The notes: generated by a model not told the origin, from the letters alone. DNA of 5,875 nucleotides from an uncultured Corynebacterium sp. (GCA_945631445.1 CALZCR010000128.1:1-5875), one strand, 5' to 3'; shown: positions 1-5,656, counted from the stretch's first letter. Program-made: numbers and translations.

Positions 1-1
1 C

Positions 2-22
2 GTCGACGCCCTGCTGGGCTGA
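2..22 (+). CDS. possible 3' end of an upstream gene (partial)
   Basis: One frame at the left edge reads Val-Asp-Ala-Leu-Leu-Gly and stops at TGA (20-22), just before a strong hairpin at 45-82. The codons are GC-rich at the third position, as in the genes downstream, so this could be the tail of a gene entering from outside the window. Six codons are far too few to identify a product, and the other two frames cannot be excluded. The call rests mostly on the hairpin placed 22 bases after the stop. Confidence 0.3.
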   Translation, partial: VDALLG

Positions 23-44
23 GATCTCGGCGCTGACCTCCGGC

Positions 45-82
45 GGGCGCCTGCCCCGGCCACATGGTCGGGGCAGGCGCCC
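45..82 (+). terminator. 17-bp hairpin, terminator-like without T-tract
   Basis: Bases 45-61 pair with 66-82 along their full length (17 pairs, one of them a G-T wobble at 59/68), leaving the 4-base loop ACAT. The outer 14 pairs are perfect and almost all G-C. It sits between the putative upstream stop and the mrp promoter region, the expected place for a transcription end. No T-run follows on either strand (next bases are TCACGCG), so it is not a textbook intrinsic terminator. Many high-GC actinobacterial terminators lack a T-run. It could also act as an RNA 3'-end stabiliser or a bidirectional insulator. Confidence 0.6.
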
Positions 83-135
83 TCACGCGTGCACGTCGGC
101 CTGTCGGGGCAGAGTCCCGGCGGGGCGGAAAACGG

Positions 136-165
136 GGGAAATGTGACCTGCGACCGGCCGTTGAC
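136..165 (+). promoter_or_regulatory. candidate ECF (SigH/SigE-like) promoter for the mrp operon
   Basis: GGGAAAT at 136-142 and CGTTGAC at 159-165 are separated by 16 bases, which puts 19 bases between GGAA and GTT. This fits the known actinobacterial SigH/SigE-type pattern (GGAA, about 16-20 bases, GTT). Transcription would then start around 171-174, giving a leader of about 250 bases before mrpA. It is the only promoter-like signal between the hairpin at 45-82 and mrpA in which both elements are good. The TTGACG at 161-166 overlaps the -10 element and could instead be a housekeeping -35, but no well-spaced -10 follows (the best, TATGTT at 190-195, is 23 bases away). Inference from motif only. 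Confidence 0.4.
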
Positions 166-170
166 GAGGT

Positions 171-200
171 GTGATGATAGCCTTCTGTCTATGTTGCTGA
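171..200 (+). CDS. possible leaderless Cys-rich leader peptide (9 codons)
   Basis: A GTG at 171, followed directly by an ATG at 174, opens a 9-codon frame ending in TGA (198-200). It reads M-M-I-A-F-C-L-C-C, with three Cys in the last four residues. The start lies 6 bases after the putative -10 element, so the transcript could begin at the start codon itself and be translated without a ribosome binding site, as is common in actinobacteria. Leaderless short ORFs with Cys runs are known in mycobacteria as cysteine-responsive attenuators; similarity to those is by analogy only. The frame is very short and could be chance. Confidence 0.25.
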   Translation: MMIAFCLCC

Positions 201-313
201 GGGTCGAAGGGAACCAGGACGCGCCGAAACGGGCCCACCGTCGGCGACGGCACTGCGGAACCAACGGTTACACCACGTCCTGGGGCCCGCACCTGTCCGG
301 CCTCGTTCCCTGA
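191..313 (+). CDS. possible short upstream ORF, Arg-rich (weak)
   Basis: An ATG at 191 opens a 40-codon frame ending with TGA at 311-313. The product would be basic and hydrophilic, with a run of four Arg (codons over 239-250) that coincides with the small hairpin CCGTC-GGC-GACGG at 238-250. No ribosome binding site is visible before the ATG. The same frame stays open upstream to an ATG at 89, before the putative promoter, which suggests it is open by chance in GC-rich DNA. It is listed because it spans the foldable part of the leader and overlaps the end of the Cys-rich mini-ORF by 10 bases. Confidence 0.12.
   Translation: MLLRVEGNQDAPKRAHRRRRHCGTNGYTTSWGPHLSGLVP
208..311 (+). promoter_or_regulatory. 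foldable 5' leader RNA, no recognised class
   Basis: AGGGAAC at 208-214 is complementary to GTTCCCT at 305-311, and the adjoining CAGGACG at 215-221 is complementary to CGTCCTG at 276-282. One continuous 14-base strand can thus pair with two separate 3' segments, giving a branched structure. Smaller helices fit inside: CGCCGA (222-227) with TCGGCG (241-246), or alternatively CCGTC (238-242) with GACGG (246-250); AACC (259-262) with GGTT (266-269); and GGGCC/GGCCT around 283-303. The mutually exclusive inner helices would permit switching. I could not match it to a known riboswitch. GC-rich DNA gives many chance pairings, so confidence is modest. Confidence 0.3.
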
Positions 314-335
314 GCTGCGCGACTGGAATCCACAC

Positions 336-395
336 ATGTCAGTCTCAGTGATCGACCCGTCTCCGCCCGCCCCGCCGCGGCGGCTGCCCGGGTGA
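336..395 (+). CDS. possible Pro-rich leader peptide (19 codons)
   Basis: ATG at 336 opens a 19-codon frame ending in TGA at 393-395, 29 bases before mrpA. The product reads M-S-V-S-V-I-D and then a Pro-rich part containing SPPAPPRRLPG (residues 9-19), i.e. six Pro in 11 residues. Pro-Pro motifs are known to slow ribosomes and need EF-P, so translation here could affect access to the mrpA start. A weak TGGA (324-327) lies 8 bases upstream. The Pro/Arg codons overlap a 12-base palindrome, CCGCCGCGGCGG (372-383). The frame differs from that of mrpA. No conservation evidence is available; it may be chance. Confidence 0.25.
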   Translation: MSVSVIDPSPPAPPRRLPG

Positions 396-415
396 TCGCG
401 TAAACCTCAAGAACC

Positions 416-420
416 CGGAA
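416..420 (+). promoter_or_regulatory. weak ribosome binding site of mrpA; start decided by upstream stop
   Basis: CGGAA lies 4 bases before the ATG at 425 and contains only a GGA core, much weaker than the sites of mrpC, mrpD and mrpF. An in-frame TAA at 401-403, with no start codon between it and 425, makes ATG 425 the most upstream start possible, and the hydrophobic first helix begins right there. A weak entry site on the first and longest gene leaves room for control of initiation by the leader. Confidence 0.5.
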
Positions 421-424
421 TCCG

Positions 425-3307
425 ATGTTAATACTCATTCTCGCGTTACTTCTCGCGACGGTGGCGTTGGCTCCGCTGGCGGCCCGCTTGCTCGGGCGCA
501 ACGCCGGTTGGGCGTTGTCTGTCCCGTTGCTGGCCAGCGCCGTGCTGGCGGCGGTGACCTACGTGCCGTCGTCAAGCGGGGCGCCGCACACCGAAAGCCT
601 GGCATGGTTGCCCTCTTTGGGGGCGAACCTGACCGTCCGCATCGACGGCCTTTCCCTGGTCTTTCTCATGCTGGTGCTTCTCATCGGCGCCGGCGTGCTG
701 ATCTACAGCACCCGCTACCTGGGGAAGGGGCGCCCTTCTTCCTTTTACTTCTACATCAGCGGTTTCGCCGCCGCGATGACGCTGCTCGTGCTCACCGACG
801 ACCTCATGGTCTTCTACGTCGCCTGGGAGCTGACCACCTTCTGCTCGTTCTTCCTCATCGCGGACGCGGGGGAGAAGGGGCGCCAACCGGCGATCCGCAC
901 CCTGTTGGTCACCGTCTTCGGTGGCCTGCTGCTGCTGACGGCCACCGTCATCATGGCCGTGACCACCTCGTCGATGCGCATCAGCGAGATCCTCGTCGAC
1001 CCGGTCTGGGCCGACCGCCCCGGACTGACCGCGATCGTCGCCGCGCTTTTGGCCGGCGCGGCGTTCACCAAATCCGCCCAGTTCCCCTTCCAGGCCTGGC
1101 TGCCGGACTCCATGGTCGCCATCGCCCCAGTCTCCGCTTACCTGCACGCCGCGGCCATGGTCAAGGCGGGCATCTACCTCATCCTGCGGTACACGCCGAT
1201 GCTCGGTGAGGTGACCGTCTGGAACGTCCTGCTGATCAGCGTCGGACTGTTCACCGCGCTGTTCGGCGCGATGACCGCGATCCGCCGCGACGACTTAAAG
1301 GAACTGCTGGCGTACTCCACGATGAGCCAGCTGGGCCTGCTCGTGGCGGTCGTCGGCATCGGCACCCCCACCGCGGTGGCCGCGGCGATCACCCACACCA
1401 TCGCCCACGCCGTCTTCAAGGCGGCGCTGTTCATGTCCGTCGGCATCGTCGAACACGAAACCGGCACCCGCAGCTACGCCCAGTTGCGCACGATGCGGCT
1501 GAATATGCCGGTGACCAAGGCCATCGTGGTGGTCTCCGCGCTGTCGATGGCCGGCGTCCCGCTGTTCTTCGGCTTCGTCAGCAAGGAATACCTCCTGCAG
1601 GCCGGCGTCGCCGCGGAATTCCCGCCGAGTGCCGTGGTCCTCATCGTCGCCGCGATCACCGTGACCTCGATGTTCACCTTCGCCTACTCGCTGCGCTACA
1701 TCATCGGCGTCTTCGGCGGCACGAAAAAGACCCTCGAAAAGGTCGACGACCCCGTCAGGGTGGGAGAAGCCACCCCGACTTTCTGGCTGGTCCCCGCGCT
1801 GCTGTCGATCACCACCATCGTCTTCGGGCTGCTGCCGTGGCTGCTGGAAAACCCCGTCGCCGACGCCTCTTCCGCGGCGGCCGGGCAACCCTACGAACCG
1901 GGGCTGGCCCTGTGGCACGGCTTCACCGTCCCGCTGGGCTTGTCCGCGCTCATCATCGCCGTCGGCGCCCTCCTGGTGGCCTACTCCGGACAGGTCGGCC
2001 AGGCGTTGCGCACCTACCGGGCCCCGATCCGGGGCGTCGACGCGGTCGAATACCTGCGTCAAGGCACCATCGACCTGGGCGCGGCGCTGGTCACCGGCCC
2101 CAGCGGGACGACCTCCATGCGCCGCCACCTGGCGGCCCCGATGATCGGCCTGCTGGTCATCGCCGTGGTCGCGGCGGTGACCCTGACGGACATCCCCGAC
2201 GTCGTCGCGGACCGCTCACGGCCGTTGGACTGGATCTTCGTGCTCATCGTCGCCCTCGGCGTCGCGGCGGCCGTCTCCGCGAAATCGCGGCTGACCGTCG
2301 TCGTGGTGATCAGCATCGCCGGCTTCGGCGTGACCCTCTGGTTCTTCAGCCTCGGCGCCGCAGACGTGGCCACCACCCAGCTGACCGTGGAGATCCTCAC
2401 CGTGGTCATCCTCGTACTCATCCTGCGCCGCCTGCCGGACCGCTTCACCCCGGACACCCAGGCCGCGAAAGTCAGCTCCATCGCCCTGGCCGTGGCCATG
2501 GGCGTGGCGGCGATGCTCGCCGTTCTCGCCCTGACCGGACGTCGCGAGAAGTCGGACGCGGCGGAATACTACCTGCGCGAAGGCGAGAACGTCACCGGCG
2601 GCTCGAACATCGTCAACACCATTCTGGTTGAGTTCCGTGCCCTGGATACCCTCGGCGAACTGACCGTCCTGGGTTTCGCCGGCATCGGCATCTACACGCT
2701 GCTGAAGTCGCGCCCGTTGCTGCCGGCCCGCCCCACGTTGATGGACGAGGCCTCCCCGGTGCGCAGCGCACTGGCGAACTCCGTGTTCCTGCGCGTGACC
2801 ACCCGGGTGATCGGCCCGTTGATCATCGTGATCTCCGTGCTGCTGTTCTTCCGCGGACACAACGAAACCGGCGGCGGCTTCGTCGCCGCCCTGGTGGGCG
2901 CGGCCGGATTCGGCCTGCTCTACCTATCTGCGCCGACCGACCGCGCGGCGAAGGTCAAGTGGCCGTTCCTGGCCTTGATCGGCGCCGGCGTCGCCGTCGG
3001 CGCCGGCACCGGGCTGGTCGGTTACCTGGCGGGCTCTTTCCTCGAGCCGATCCAGTTCGAGGTCTTCGGCCTGGCTCAGACGACTTCCCTGGTCTTCGAC
3101 CTCGGCGTGTACCTGGCGGTGGTGGGCATGGTGCTTACCGCCATCAACATGTTAGGCGGAGTCCAGGACCCCGGTTCCCCGGACGCGCCGCTGGAGCGCG
3201 AGCCGGAAGACCATGAACCCGATCCGTTGGACACGGCGCCGGTCTCCGGCGGCACCACCGCGGCCACCGCGTCCACAGTCTCCGGCACAGAAGGGATTGA
3301 CCGATGA
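425..3307 (+). CDS. mrpA: Mrp Na+(K+)/H+ antiporter subunit A fused to subunit B (MrpAB)
   Basis: This is the largest subunit of the Mrp antiporter, a polytopic membrane protein of 960 residues. Residues about 1-525 are the NuoL/ND5-like antiporter part. It carries the TM5 Glu in VAWELT (E135), the Lys in TKSAQFPFQAWLPDSM (K216), LHAAAMVKAG (H241, K247), DDLKELLAYSTMSQLG (K292), HTIAHAVFKAALF (H324, H328, K332) and GFVSKE (K387). These are the family's proton-path positions. Residues about 605-672 (TVEILTVVILVLILRRLP, E656) and 682-762 (VEFRALDTLGE) are the MrpA-specific C-terminal MbhD/MbhE-like parts. Residues about 785-912 form an MnhB/MrpB domain (RGHNETGGGF at 810-819, LVFDLGVYLAVVG at 889-901). 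A lone MrpA is roughly 800 residues and MrpB about 140, so the length fits a fusion, as in group-2 mrp operons. A hydrophilic acidic tail (912-960) ends the protein. TTA and ATA at codons 2, 3 and 8 are rare for this GC content. The stop overlaps mrpC by 4 bases. Confidence 0.96.
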   Translation: MLILILALLLATVALAPLAARLLGRNAGWALSVPLLASAVLAAVTYVPSSSGAPHTESLAWLPSLGANLTVRIDGLSLVFLMLVLLIGAGVLIYSTRYLGKGRPSSFYFYISGFAAAMTLLVLTDDLMVFYVAWELTTFCSFFLIADAGEKGRQPAIRTLLVTVFGGLLLLTATVIMAVTTSSMRISEILVDPVWADRPGLTAIVAALLAGAAFTKSAQFPFQAWLPDSMVAIAPVSAYLHAAAMVKAGIYLILRYTPMLGEVTVWNVLLISVGLFTALFGAMTAIRRDDLKELLAYSTMSQLGLLVAVVGIGTPTAVAAAITHTIAHAVFKAALFMSVGIVEHETGTRSYAQLRTMRLNMPVTKAIVVVSALSMAGVPLFFGFVSKEYLLQAGVAAEFPPSAVVLIVAAITVTSMFTFAYSLRYIIGVFGGTKKTLEKVDDPVRVGEATPTFWLVPALLSITTIVFGLLPWLLENPVADASSAAAGQPYEPGLALWHGFTVPLGLSALIIAVGALLVAYSGQVGQALRTYRAPIRGVDAVEYLRQGTIDLGAALVTGPSGTTSMRRHLAAPMIGLLVIAVVAAVTLTDIPDVVADRSRPLDWIFVLIVALGVAAAVSAKSRLTVVVVISIAGFGVTLWFFSLGAADVATTQLTVEILTVVILVLILRRLPDRFTPDTQAAKVSSIALAVAMGVAAMLAVLALTGRREKSDAAEYYLREGENVTGGSNIVNTILVEFRALDTLGELTVLGFAGIGIYTLLKSRPLLPARPTLMDEASPVRSALANSVFLRVTTRVIGPLIIVISVLLFFRGHNETGGGFVAALVGAAGFGLLYLSAPTDRAAKVKWPFLALIGAGVAVGAGTGLVGYLAGSFLEPIQFEVFGLAQTTSLVFDLGVYLAVVGMVLTAINMLGGVQDPGSPDAPLEREPEDHEPDPLDTAPVSGGTTAATASTVSGTEGIDR
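3291..3295 (+). promoter_or_regulatory. ribosome binding site of mrpC
   Basis: AAGGG, 8 bases before the ATG at 3304, lies inside the last codons of mrpA. It supports the 4-base-overlap start and translational coupling to mrpA. Confidence 0.6.
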
Positions 3308-3666
3308 CACTCGCACTCGCAGTGGGACTGCTGGTCGGCGGCGGCGTGTACCTGATGATGCGCCGCGACATGCTGCGCATCGCCATGGGATTCACGCTGC
3401 TCAGCCACGGCGTCAACCTGATGCTCATTTCCGCCGGCGGCACCGCCTGGCGCGACGAACCCTTCGGCGCCCACACGGACACGGCCACGGCGGCAGACCC
3501 GCTGCCGCAGGCTTTCGTCCTCACCGCCATCGTGATCTCGTTTTCCATCTCGGTGCTGCTGTTCGTCACCGCGGCCGTGGGCCGACGCAACGACAACACC
3601 CGCCCCGAGATCGACGAGCAAGACGGCGAACCCGCCCGTGACGCCGCTGCGGAGGTGAAGCACTGA
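3304..3666 (+). CDS. mrpC: Mrp antiporter subunit C (NuoK-like)
   Basis: Small membrane subunit of 120 residues, related to complex I NuoK/ND4L, which sits beside the antiporter subunits and is needed for complex function. Three membrane segments are visible (about residues 2-18, 25-45, 68-92). Family signatures are RIAMGFTLLSHGVNLMLIS (residues 25-43) and DPLPQAFVLTAIVISFS (65-81), the DPLPQA-TAIVI motif being the strongest marker of MrpC/MnhC. Residues 93-120 are a charged, hydrophilic tail (IDEQDGEPARD) that makes the protein slightly longer at the C-terminus than the core family. The start overlaps the mrpA stop as ATGA, and AAGGG precedes it at good spacing. The TGA overlaps the mrpD ATG by one base. 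Confidence 0.95.
   Translation: MTLALAVGLLVGGGVYLMMRRDMLRIAMGFTLLSHGVNLMLISAGGTAWRDEPFGAHTDTATAADPLPQAFVLTAIVISFSISVLLFVTAAVGRRNDNTRPEIDEQDGEPARDAAAEVKH
3651..3657 (+). promoter_or_regulatory. near-perfect ribosome binding site of mrpD
   Basis: GGAGGTG is a seven-base match to the 16S rRNA 3' end, 8 bases before the ATG at 3666. It is the strongest site in the window, within the last codons of mrpC. It settles the mrpD start and suggests that mrpD gets independent strong initiation as well as coupling. Confidence 0.75.
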
Positions 3667-5279
3667 TGGACGCCGGACTATCCCATGACACGATCGGCGC
3701 GATGTTGGCGCTGTTCGTCGCCGTGCCGCTGCTGGCGGCCGGCCTGCTGGTCATCTTCCGCAAAGTCTTCTGGCTGCAGACGGTCGTCTTGTTCACCGTC
3801 CTCGGCGCGTCGCTGGCGGGGGCGATCGTCCTCATCGCCGAACTCGCCGGCGGGGAGGTCATCGCCCACGGAGTCGGCGACTTCGCCTTCGGGGTGGCGA
3901 TCCCCTTCGCGGCCGACATGTTCACCGCGCTGATGCTGACCACCACCGCGATCCTCGCGCTGCTCAGCGCCTGGTTCGCCGCCGCCTCCGGGTACCTGCG
4001 CGAGCCTTTCTTCGCGCCCATGGTGCTGGTGCTCATGACCGGCGTGTACGGGGCGTTGCTGACCGCGGACGCGTTCAACTTCTTCGTCTTCATCGAGGTC
4101 ATGCTGCTGCCGTCCTACGGCCTGTACGCCACCACGATCCATCGCCGCGGCGGGGACCTCATGCTGGGCGGCATGCGCCTGTACATCGCCGCCAACCTCT
4201 TGGCGTCGACGACGCTGCTGGCCGGCGTCGGCTTGGTCTACGCCACCGCCGGCACGGTCAACCTCGGCCAGCTGGCGGGCGCCGCCTCCGAGGACCCGAT
4301 GGTGGCGATCGCCATGAGCATCGTGCTGCTGGCGATGCTGACGAAGGCGGCCGTCGTGCCCGTCCACAGCTGGCTGGCGCGGACCTACGCCTACACCTCG
4401 CCCGCGATGACGGCCCTGATCTCCGGGCTGCACACCAAGGTGGCGGTCTACGCGATCTACCGCTTCTACGCGGTGGTCTTCGACGGCGACACCCGCTTCC
4501 TGTGGATCCTGGTCGCCCTGTTCACCGCGACGATGCTCATCGGCGTGCTGGGCGCGGTGGGGGAGAAGACCACCCGCTCGATCCTGGTGTTCCACATGAT
4601 CAGCCAGCTCGGCTACATCCTCATGGGCGTCGCGCTGTTCACGGAGCTGGGCCTGACCGCGGGCATCTTCTACCTGGTGCACCACATGCTGGTCAAGGCG
4701 TCGCTGTTCCTGTCCACCGGCGCCGTCGAGGTCAAATACGGCACCGGTGAACTGGACAAGGTCACCGACATCGCCCGCCGGGAGCCGCTCATCGCGGTGT
4801 CCTTCTTCGCGGCCGCGTTGTCGCTGGCGGGCATCCCGCCGTTCTCCGGCTTCGTGGCCAAGTTCTCCCTCATGCTGGGCACCTTCGAGGCCGGCCGCTA
4901 CATCGCGCTGGCGGTCATGGTCATCGTCAGCCTGATCACGCTGCTGTCGATGCTCAAGATCTGGAACGGCATGTTCTGGGGCGATCCGAAGACCCCGGCC
5001 CCGGACCCGGCCGCCGGGCAAGACCCGGACGGCGAGGGCGCCACCTTAGGCGGCGGCGTCGCGCTGGTGACCCGCACCGAAGAAACCCGCACCGAGGAAG
5101 CGACCAGCACCGTGCCGCGCCGGCGCATCAGCCTGTGGTTGGCGGCCCCGGCGGCCATCCTCGCGCTGTTGACCCTGGCGATCGGGCTCGGCGGAGAAGT
5201 CCTGCTCGGCTGGGCGGAAACCGCCGCCCATGGCCTGATGGACACCACCGGCTACGTGGAGGCGGTGAGCAACTCCTAA
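3666..5279 (+). CDS. mrpD: Mrp antiporter subunit D (NuoM/N-like)
   Basis: Second large antiporter-type subunit, 537 residues, homologous to MrpA's N-terminal part and to NuoM/NuoN; it spans the membrane with about 14 helices. Key residues are in place: the TM5 Glu in FIEVMLLPSYGL (E144), LTKAAVVPVHSWL (K227, H234), ISGLHTKVAVYAIYR (H256, K258), HMISQLGYILMG (H310), LVHHMLVKASLFLS (H339, H340, K344) and IPPFSGFVAKFSL (K399). These mark a working proton path and MrpD identity, as opposed to a complex I subunit. Between the penultimate and last helices (about 441-487) is a hydrophilic loop rich in Pro, Gly, Asp and Glu, longer than I expect for MrpD, holding the tandem repeat TRTEE-TRTEE (469-478). 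The last helix is at about 489-512. The start follows a very strong ribosome binding site and overlaps mrpC by one base. The TAA overlaps the mrpE ATG. Confidence 0.95.
   Translation: MDAGLSHDTIGAMLALFVAVPLLAAGLLVIFRKVFWLQTVVLFTVLGASLAGAIVLIAELAGGEVIAHGVGDFAFGVAIPFAADMFTALMLTTTAILALLSAWFAAASGYLREPFFAPMVLVLMTGVYGALLTADAFNFFVFIEVMLLPSYGLYATTIHRRGGDLMLGGMRLYIAANLLASTTLLAGVGLVYATAGTVNLGQLAGAASEDPMVAIAMSIVLLAMLTKAAVVPVHSWLARTYAYTSPAMTALISGLHTKVAVYAIYRFYAVVFDGDTRFLWILVALFTATMLIGVLGAVGEKTTRSILVFHMISQLGYILMGVALFTELGLTAGIFYLVHHMLVKASLFLSTGAVEVKYGTGELDKVTDIARREPLIAVSFFAAALSLAGIPPFSGFVAKFSLMLGTFEAGRYIALAVMVIVSLITLLSMLKIWNGMFWGDPKTPAPDPAAGQDPDGEGATLGGGVALVTRTEETRTEEATSTVPRRRISLWLAAPAAILALLTLAIGLGGEVLLGWAETAAHGLMDTTGYVEAVSNS
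5070..5099 (+). repeat. 15-bp tandem duplication inside mrpD
   Basis: ACCCGCACCGAAGAA (5070-5084) is followed directly by ACCCGCACCGAGGAA (5085-5099), identical at 14 of 15 bases; the single change is silent. It keeps frame and encodes TRTEE twice in the hydrophilic loop before the last helix of MrpD. It looks like a recent in-frame slippage duplication in a segment that tolerates length change. Confidence 0.85.
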
Positions 5280-5656
5280 TGACGAACATACTTTCCTGGC
5301 CGTTCCGCGTGATCGGATTCTGGCTCTGGTACCTCAAAGAATTCCTGACCTCGAACATGTCGGTGCTCAAAGACATCGTCACGCCCGGACACCTGTCGAC
5401 GCCCGGCATCGCGCGCTACGAGTGCCGCAGCCTGACCGACGGCTACTACACGCTGTTCGCGGCGTTGGTGACCGTCACCCCGGGCACGCTGGTCGTCGGC
5501 GCGGCGGAGACCACCGACGAGGGCGTGCGCGTCATGTACGTCCACGGCATGTACAACGAATCGGCCGACGAGCTGCGCGCAGACCTCCGCGACATGGAGG
5601 AACGCATGCTCAAAGGGCTGATGCTGCAGCCGAAGTTCAACGAAGGAGCGCAATGA
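5279..5656 (+). CDS. mrpE: Mrp antiporter subunit E, short form
   Basis: MrpE/MnhE is a small membrane subunit needed for assembly and full activity of the complex. This product has 125 residues, against about 160 in the well-known Bacillus type. It starts directly at what is usually the third hydrophobic segment (IGFWLWYLKEFLTSNMSVLK, residues 12-31). It then shows family signatures PGI (42-44), LFAALVTVTPGTLVV (59-73) and MYVHGMYN (86-93), and a charged C-terminal helix. The usual N-terminal pair of membrane helices is absent. Upstream in frame the sequence is Arg/Gly/Pro-rich and overlaps mrpD, so the missing part is not hidden there. ATG 5279 overlaps the mrpD TAA (TAATG). The nearest ribosome-site-like bases are GGAGG at 5258-5262, 16 bases away and too far, and a weak GGTGAG at 5264-5269, so reinitiation after mrpD is likely. 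The end overlaps mrpF as ATGA. Confidence 0.92.
   Translation: MTNILSWPFRVIGFWLWYLKEFLTSNMSVLKDIVTPGHLSTPGIARYECRSLTDGYYTLFAALVTVTPGTLVVGAAETTDEGVRVMYVHGMYNESADELRADLRDMEERMLKGLMLQPKFNEGAQ
5643..5648 (+). promoter_or_regulatory. ribosome binding site of mrpF
   Basis: AAGGAG, 4 bases before the ATG at 5653, lies in the last codons of mrpE. It supports the ATGA-overlap start of mrpF. Confidence 0.6.

Noticed and set aside
161..195. Housekeeping promoter with TTGACG as -35 and TATGTT (190-195) as -10
   Set aside because: The spacer would be 23 bases, well outside 16-19. GATGAT at 173-178 matches a -10 only partly and has a poor -35. TATGTT with a weak -35 remains a second choice to the ECF-like reading.
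181..424. Known riboswitch (c-di-AMP ydaO type, cobalamin) in the leader
   Set aside because: Short look-alikes such as GGGAACC and GGCACTG are present, but the diagnostic conserved cores and their order are not.
572..2860. Long open frames on the - strand and other + frames within mrpA (for example - strand 1295-2128 and 2216-2860)
   Set aside because: They are rich in Arg, Gly, Asp, Gln and His with no recognisable domains, the usual shadow of GC-rich codon bias opposite real genes; mrpA has clear family motifs.
2980..3012. GGCGCCGGC repeat within the MrpB domain
   Set aside because: It encodes a Gly/Ala/Val-rich membrane helix; short G/C repeats of this kind are expected from composition.
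2765..3307. mrpA-mrpB boundary as a frameshift or missed stop
   Set aside because: The reading frame is continuous with even codon bias, and the fused form is a known natural architecture.
3678..5021. 447-codon open frame on the - strand opposite mrpD
   Set aside because: Low-complexity, Gln/Asp/Arg/Gly-rich translation, a shadow of the mrpD frame, which carries all expected MrpD residues.
425..5279. Respiratory complex I (nuoL-nuoK-nuoM) or an Mbh hydrogenase operon instead of mrp
   Set aside because: The MnhB domain, the DPLPQA-type MrpC motif, and MrpE and MrpF downstream are specific to Mrp; no hydrogenase or quinone-module genes are present.
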